A stretch of 64,000 nucleotides of DNA. Source: Microbacterium sp. MYb72 (GTDB lineage Bacteria; Actinomycetota; Actinomycetes; Actinomycetales; Microbacteriaceae). Position numbers and translations under genes: made by a program. The stretch lies in NCBI RefSeq assembly GCF_002979415.1, contig NZ_PCOT01000016.1:27079-91078 (forward strand), written 5' to 3'. Of this stretch, positions 61,280 through 64,000 are shown in pieces. Numbering within the stretch: position 1 is the stretch's first letter; every line of letters begins with the position of its first letter. The notes under the pieces were generated by a model that made no database searches, was not told where the DNA came from, and saw nothing but the letters and a program-made list of their open reading frames with translations.

Positions 61280-61753
61280 CTAGTCGTTGACGGGACGGAC
61301 GATGGCGGTGGCGCCGTTGATCTCGGTGACCGCGATCCTCGCGCCCTCCGGGATGGCGATCGGCGCGAACGTGCGGGCGGTCCAGGTGTCACCATTGCTG
61401 AGCTTGACCTGGCCCGAGATCTGCGTCACCTCCTGCAGGGCGAGACCCCGCAGATCGATGAGAGCATCGACGTTCGACTTCGTGGGGTCTTCACCTCGAT
61501 GGAGACGCTTCAAGAGCGGCGGCCGGAGGAAGAGGATGAAGATCGCTGTCGCAGCGATCGCGATGATCACCTGCGCCCAGGCGGGGATGCCGAAGAGATC
61601 ACTCACCAGCCCGACGGCGCTGCCCAGGCTGAGCATGAGGAAGGTGAAGTCGAGCGAGAGCATCTCGATGACGAGGAATACGGCGATCAGGATGATCCAG
61701 CCGACCCACGCCCAGTTCTCGATCAGGTCGATGAAGACGGAGAATTCGTTCAT
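61280..61753 (-). CDS. NfeD-like membrane protein
   Basis: A 157-residue short-form NfeD. Hydrophobic helices at about 12-50 and 66-88 are followed by a C-terminal OB fold (VDALIDLRGLALQEVTQISG, GARIAVTEINGATAIVRPV). Short NfeD proteins lack the protease domain and work with SPFH partners, here the next gene 8 bp downstream. AAAGGAGG precedes ATG 61753. It is the first gene of the three-gene operon. Confidence 0.9.
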   Translation of the reverse strand: MNEFSVFIDLIENWAWVGWIILIAVFLVIEMLSLDFTFLMLSLGSAVGLVSDLFGIPAWAQVIIAIAATAIFILFLRPPLLKRLHRGEDPTKSNVDALIDLRGLALQEVTQISGQVKLSNGDTWTARTFAPIAIPEGARIAVTEINGATAIVRPVND

Positions 61754-61821
61754 GCGGCCTCCTTTTCGGTCAACCTATCACGCGGCCGACGCCGCGGCAC
61801 GGCGCGACGGAGGGCAGTTGG

Positions 61822-61827
61822 TAATGT
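61822..61827 (+). promoter_or_regulatory. -10 for SDR gene
   Basis: TAATGT lies about 46 nt upstream of GTG 61874, leaving a leader with AGGAG (61864-61868). Confidence 0.4.
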
Positions 61828-61873
61828 GAGAGAGCCGCGTCATCGCGGCGTTCACGCATCATGAGGAGTCACC

Positions 61874-62638
61874 GTGACCGACGTTCTTCCCGCAGGTTCC
61901 CTCGATGGCAAGGTCGCCCTTGTCACCGGCTCATCGCGGGGCATCGGCGCCGACACCGTGCGCTACTTCGCCGAGGCCGGAGCCGACGTCGTCATCAACT
62001 TCCGCAACAAGGCGCCGCGTGCCGAGAAGCTCGCGAACGAGCTGCGCGCGCTCGGTCGTCGGGTGCTCGTGGTCGGCGCCGACCTGACCGACCCGGCATC
62101 CGTCTCCGCGATGTTCGACCAGGTGCAGTCCGAGTTCGGACGCCTCGACGTCCTCGTTCTCAACGCCTCCGGCGGCATGGAGTCCGGCATGGCCGAGGAC
62201 TACGCGCTCACCCTCAACCGCGACGCGCAGCTCAACGTCCTGAACGCCGCGACACCCCTCCTGGGCGACGGCGCGCGCGTCGTGTTCGTGACCAGCCACC
62301 AGGCGCACTTCATCCGCACCACTCCCACGATGCCGGAGTACCTCCCGGTCGCGCTCTCGAAGCGCGCAGGAGAGGACGCGCTCCGTGAGCTCATCCCCGG
62401 GCTCGCCGAGAAGGGCATCGGCTTCACCGTCGTCTCGGGCGACATGATCGAGGGCACCATCACCGCCACGCTCCTCGAGCGTGCGAACCCCGGTGCCATC
62501 TCCGAGCGCCGCGAGTCGGCGGGCAAGCTCTACAACGTCTCGGAGTTCGCCGCGGAGGTGGCCCAGGCCGCGATCGATCCCGTCCCGGCGGACAACACCC
62601 GTCTGGTCGGCGACATCAGCGGATTCGCCGCCGAGTAA
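61874..62638 (+). CDS. SDR-family protein with altered catalytic motif
   Basis: A 254-residue Rossmann-fold SDR. The NAD(P) site TGSSRGIG (18-25) and NAxG (97-100) are normal. S141 is present in FVTSHQAHF. The YxxxK motif is not: the sequence reads EYLPVALSK, with K163 preceded by V159 where Tyr is expected and Y156 shifted by three. An insertion of about five residues between Ser and Lys may re-position Y156. Function is unknown. AGGAG precedes GTG 61874. Confidence 0.85.
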   Translation: MTDVLPAGSLDGKVALVTGSSRGIGADTVRYFAEAGADVVINFRNKAPRAEKLANELRALGRRVLVVGADLTDPASVSAMFDQVQSEFGRLDVLVLNASGGMESGMAEDYALTLNRDAQLNVLNAATPLLGDGARVVFVTSHQAHFIRTTPTMPEYLPVALSKRAGEDALRELIPGLAEKGIGFTVVSGDMIEGTITATLLERANPGAISERRESAGKLYNVSEFAAEVAQAAIDPVPADNTRLVGDISGFAAE

Positions 62639-62654
62639 CCGTCTGCTCACGCAA

Positions 62655-62691
62655 AGAAGCGGCCCCGTCCTCGAAGGACGGGGCCGCTTCT
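62655..62691. terminator. Strong bidirectional terminator
   Basis: AGAAGCGGCCCCGTCCT pairs with AGGACGGGGCCGCTTCT: a perfect 17-bp stem with a 3-nt loop between the convergent SDR and HdeD-like genes. Confidence 0.88.
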
Positions 62692-62706
62692 GCGTGAGGG
62701 GCGTGA

Positions 62707-63297
62707 CTACTCGCCCGCGACCGCCTGCGTGACGATCTTCGCATCGCGACCGAGGGTGAAGGCGCGGATGATCTGCACCAGGCCGAGCACGACGAGCGAG
62801 ACGCCGAGGAACACCCACAGCACGAGACCGGCGGCAAGCACGTTGAAGAGCACGTAGACGCCGGCGACGATGCTGAGGATCGCGTACAGCAGGGTCCAGA
62901 CGCGTGATCCGTCGCTGCCGAGCAGCGTCAGGGACACGATGCCGTCGAACAGCCAGCTGACGCCGATGAAGATGACGGTGATGAGGGCGAGCGTGAGCGC
63001 CGCCTCCTTGAGGTTCGCGAACGCGATGACGCCGGCGACGACGTAGAGGAGACCGAGCAGGATGTGGCCGACGCGGGCCCAGCCGCCCTTCGCCTTCGAG
63101 AAGATCCCGAGGCCGACGTAGACGACGCCCGCGATGATCAGGTAGGTGGCGAAGATGCCGGTGACGATGACGGCCGACTTGACGGGCCAGACCAGGAGCA
63201 CGATGCCGGCGATGAGCGACAGCACACCGGAGACGGCCAGGGAGACGCGGATGGCCTTGAAGGCGGATTTGGCGTCTGCGACGAGAGATTCGGACAT
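62707..63297 (-). CDS. HdeD/DUF308 family membrane protein
   Basis: A 196-residue protein with six predicted helices in three repeated pairs (GVLSLIAGIVLLVWPVKSAV, VGHILLGLLYVVAGVIAF, LLYAILSIVAGVYVLFNVLA). DUF308 proteins include HdeD of E. coli, linked to acid stress, with no known mechanism. ATG 63297 follows AAAGGA. The 139-bp gap to the divergent AraC gene is likely promoter; I see no clear operator. Confidence 0.88.
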   Translation of the reverse strand: MSESLVADAKSAFKAIRVSLAVSGVLSLIAGIVLLVWPVKSAVIVTGIFATYLIIAGVVYVGLGIFSKAKGGWARVGHILLGLLYVVAGVIAFANLKEAALTLALITVIFIGVSWLFDGIVSLTLLGSDGSRVWTLLYAILSIVAGVYVLFNVLAAGLVLWVFLGVSLVVLGLVQIIRAFTLGRDAKIVTQAVAGE

Positions 63298-63436
63298 GAT
63301 GTGGATCCTTTCTGGGAAGATCCTGTGAGGGATGCCCAACACTGTAGCGCTGACCGTTCCGCGCGCGGGGACGCGCGACGGCGGGGCGTTGCACACGGTC
63401 ATAGGCCGTGATCCGACGACATGGCAGTATCGGAAC

Positions 63437-63814
63437 GTGACCCCTGTCGACGATGCCCGGCTGCGCGAGCTCTCGGCCATGCGACGCGTGCGCGACCGGA
63501 TCGATCGCGAGTACGCCAGGCCGCTCGACGTCCCGGCCCTCGCCGCCGGCGTGCACATGTCGGCGGGGCACCTCAGCCGCAAATTCCGCGAGACCTACGG
63601 GGAGTCACCGTACGCCTACCTGATGACGCGTCGGATCGAGCGCGCGATGGCTCTGCTCCGACGGGGCGACCTCAGCGTGACCGAGGTGTGCTTCGAGGTG
63701 GGGTTCCAATCCCTGGGCACCTTCAGCACGCGCTTCTCGGAGCTCGTCGGCCGGTCGCCGCGCGAGGAATCGAGAAGTGTCGGAGCGAGGGGATCGGTAG
63801 CGTCGTGGGCATGA
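63437..63814 (+). CDS. AraC-type transcriptional regulator (HTH only)
   Basis: A 125-residue protein consisting of just the AraC/XylS double HTH: first helix pair DVPALAAGVHMSAGHLSRKF, second SVTEVCFEVGFQSLGTFSTR followed by FSELVGRSP. There is no ligand domain, so it resembles small SoxS/MarA-type activators. GTG 63437 is chosen because an AT-containing hexamer CAGTAT ends 6 nt upstream, though it fits TANNNT weakly. It overlaps the VOC gene by 4 bp, so that protein may be its partner or target. Confidence 0.82.
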   Translation: MTPVDDARLRELSAMRRVRDRIDREYARPLDVPALAAGVHMSAGHLSRKFRETYGESPYAYLMTRRIERAMALLRRGDLSVTEVCFEVGFQSLGTFSTRFSELVGRSPREESRSVGARGSVASWA

Positions 63815-64000
63815 ACATCACCATCAACGCCAGCTTCCTCCCGCACACGGACGCCGAGGCATCCGTCGCCTTCTACCGTGACGTGCTCGGATTCGAGGTC
63901 CGCAAGGACGTCGGGTACGAGCAGATGCGGTGGGTCACCGTCGGTCCGGTCGGCCAGCCCGACACCGCCATCGTCCTCACGCCGCCCTGCACGCGGATCA
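63811..64000 (+). CDS. VOC/glyoxalase-family protein (5' part)
   Basis: The first 63 residues of a vicinal-oxygen-chelate protein run off the window. MNITINASFLPHTDAEASVA and FYRDVLGFEVRKDVGYEQMR form the first beta-alpha-beta-beta module, typical of glyoxalase/bleomycin-resistance proteins. In this AraC-VOC arrangement it is often a small DNA-damage or antibiotic-binding protein, but the specific role cannot be told from a fragment. Confidence 0.85.
   Translation, partial: MNITINASFLPHTDAEASVAFYRDVLGFEVRKDVGYEQMRWVTVGPVGQPDTAIVLTPPCTRI

Overview
The window is high-GC chromosomal DNA from an actinobacterium. The protein set and gene order (RbpA, PafB-PafC-TatA-TatC-HelY, coproporphyrin-type ferrochelatase, Arr, EttA, a bkd/acc leucine locus) point to Microbacteriaceae, most likely Microbacterium. 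The genus call is inference; no 16S gene is present. It looks like ordinary core chromosome. There is no integrase, transposase, prophage or CRISPR array. One lower-GC orphan gene (24969-25940) abuts a tRNA and is the best candidate for recent acquisition.

Layout. 0-5.9 kb: GtrA membrane protein, a two-component system, a LysE exporter, a His-rich CopB-type copper ATPase behind a CsoR-like operator, and rifampin ADP-ribosyltransferase. 5.9-12.7 kb: tRNA-His, oligoribonuclease, tRNA-Arg, an SSB paralogue, a lipoprotein, EttA, and two convergent acyl-CoA thioesterases separated by two abutting degenerate tandem arrays. 12.8-24.9 kb: an MscS/truncated-haemoglobin/FAD-dehydrogenase operon, PepN, ferrochelatase, RpiB, a Nei-type glycosylase, a PaiB-like protein, an amidohydrolase, Dps and a gamma-carbonic anhydrase. 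25-28 kb: tRNA-Met, the orphan gene, an exonuclease, a hydrolase and an Lrp/AsnC regulator. 28.3-38.5 kb: branched-chain keto-acid dehydrogenase (E1a, E1b, E2), a TetR regulator, and acyl-CoA carboxylase, acyl-CoA dehydrogenase, MaoC hydratase and CitE-like lyase. This is the gene set of the M. tuberculosis Rv2495c-Rv2506 region and can be read as leucine to acetyl-CoA plus acetoacetate. 38.5-46 kb: erythromycin-esterase-like protein, phosphatase and sirtuin in one operon, then an RNA methyltransferase, an SGNH hydrolase, a helicase and a ferritin-like/VIT1 fusion. 46-64 kb: tRNA-Leu, an M20 peptidase, UppP, PAC2, a HAD phosphatase, TrmI, an FKBP-like lipoprotein, PafBC, TatAC, HelY, Lnt, RbpA, a GDPD/SPFH/NfeD operon, an SDR, an HdeD-like protein, an AraC regulator and a partial VOC protein.

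Expression signals are unusually readable. At least 18 start codons lie 6-7 nt downstream of a TANNNT -10 hexamer, the signature of leaderless transcripts. I used this to choose several starts. Genes inside operons overlap mostly by 4 bp (ATGA or GTGA) and several convergent pairs overlap at their 3' ends. Strong hairpin terminators separate many convergent units.

The least explained structure is at 10648-11075. An array of about 20-bp units grows out of the stop codon of one thioesterase gene, and an 18-bp array grows out of the stop codon of the convergent thioesterase gene. Most units in both arrays keep the TGA stop trinucleotide.
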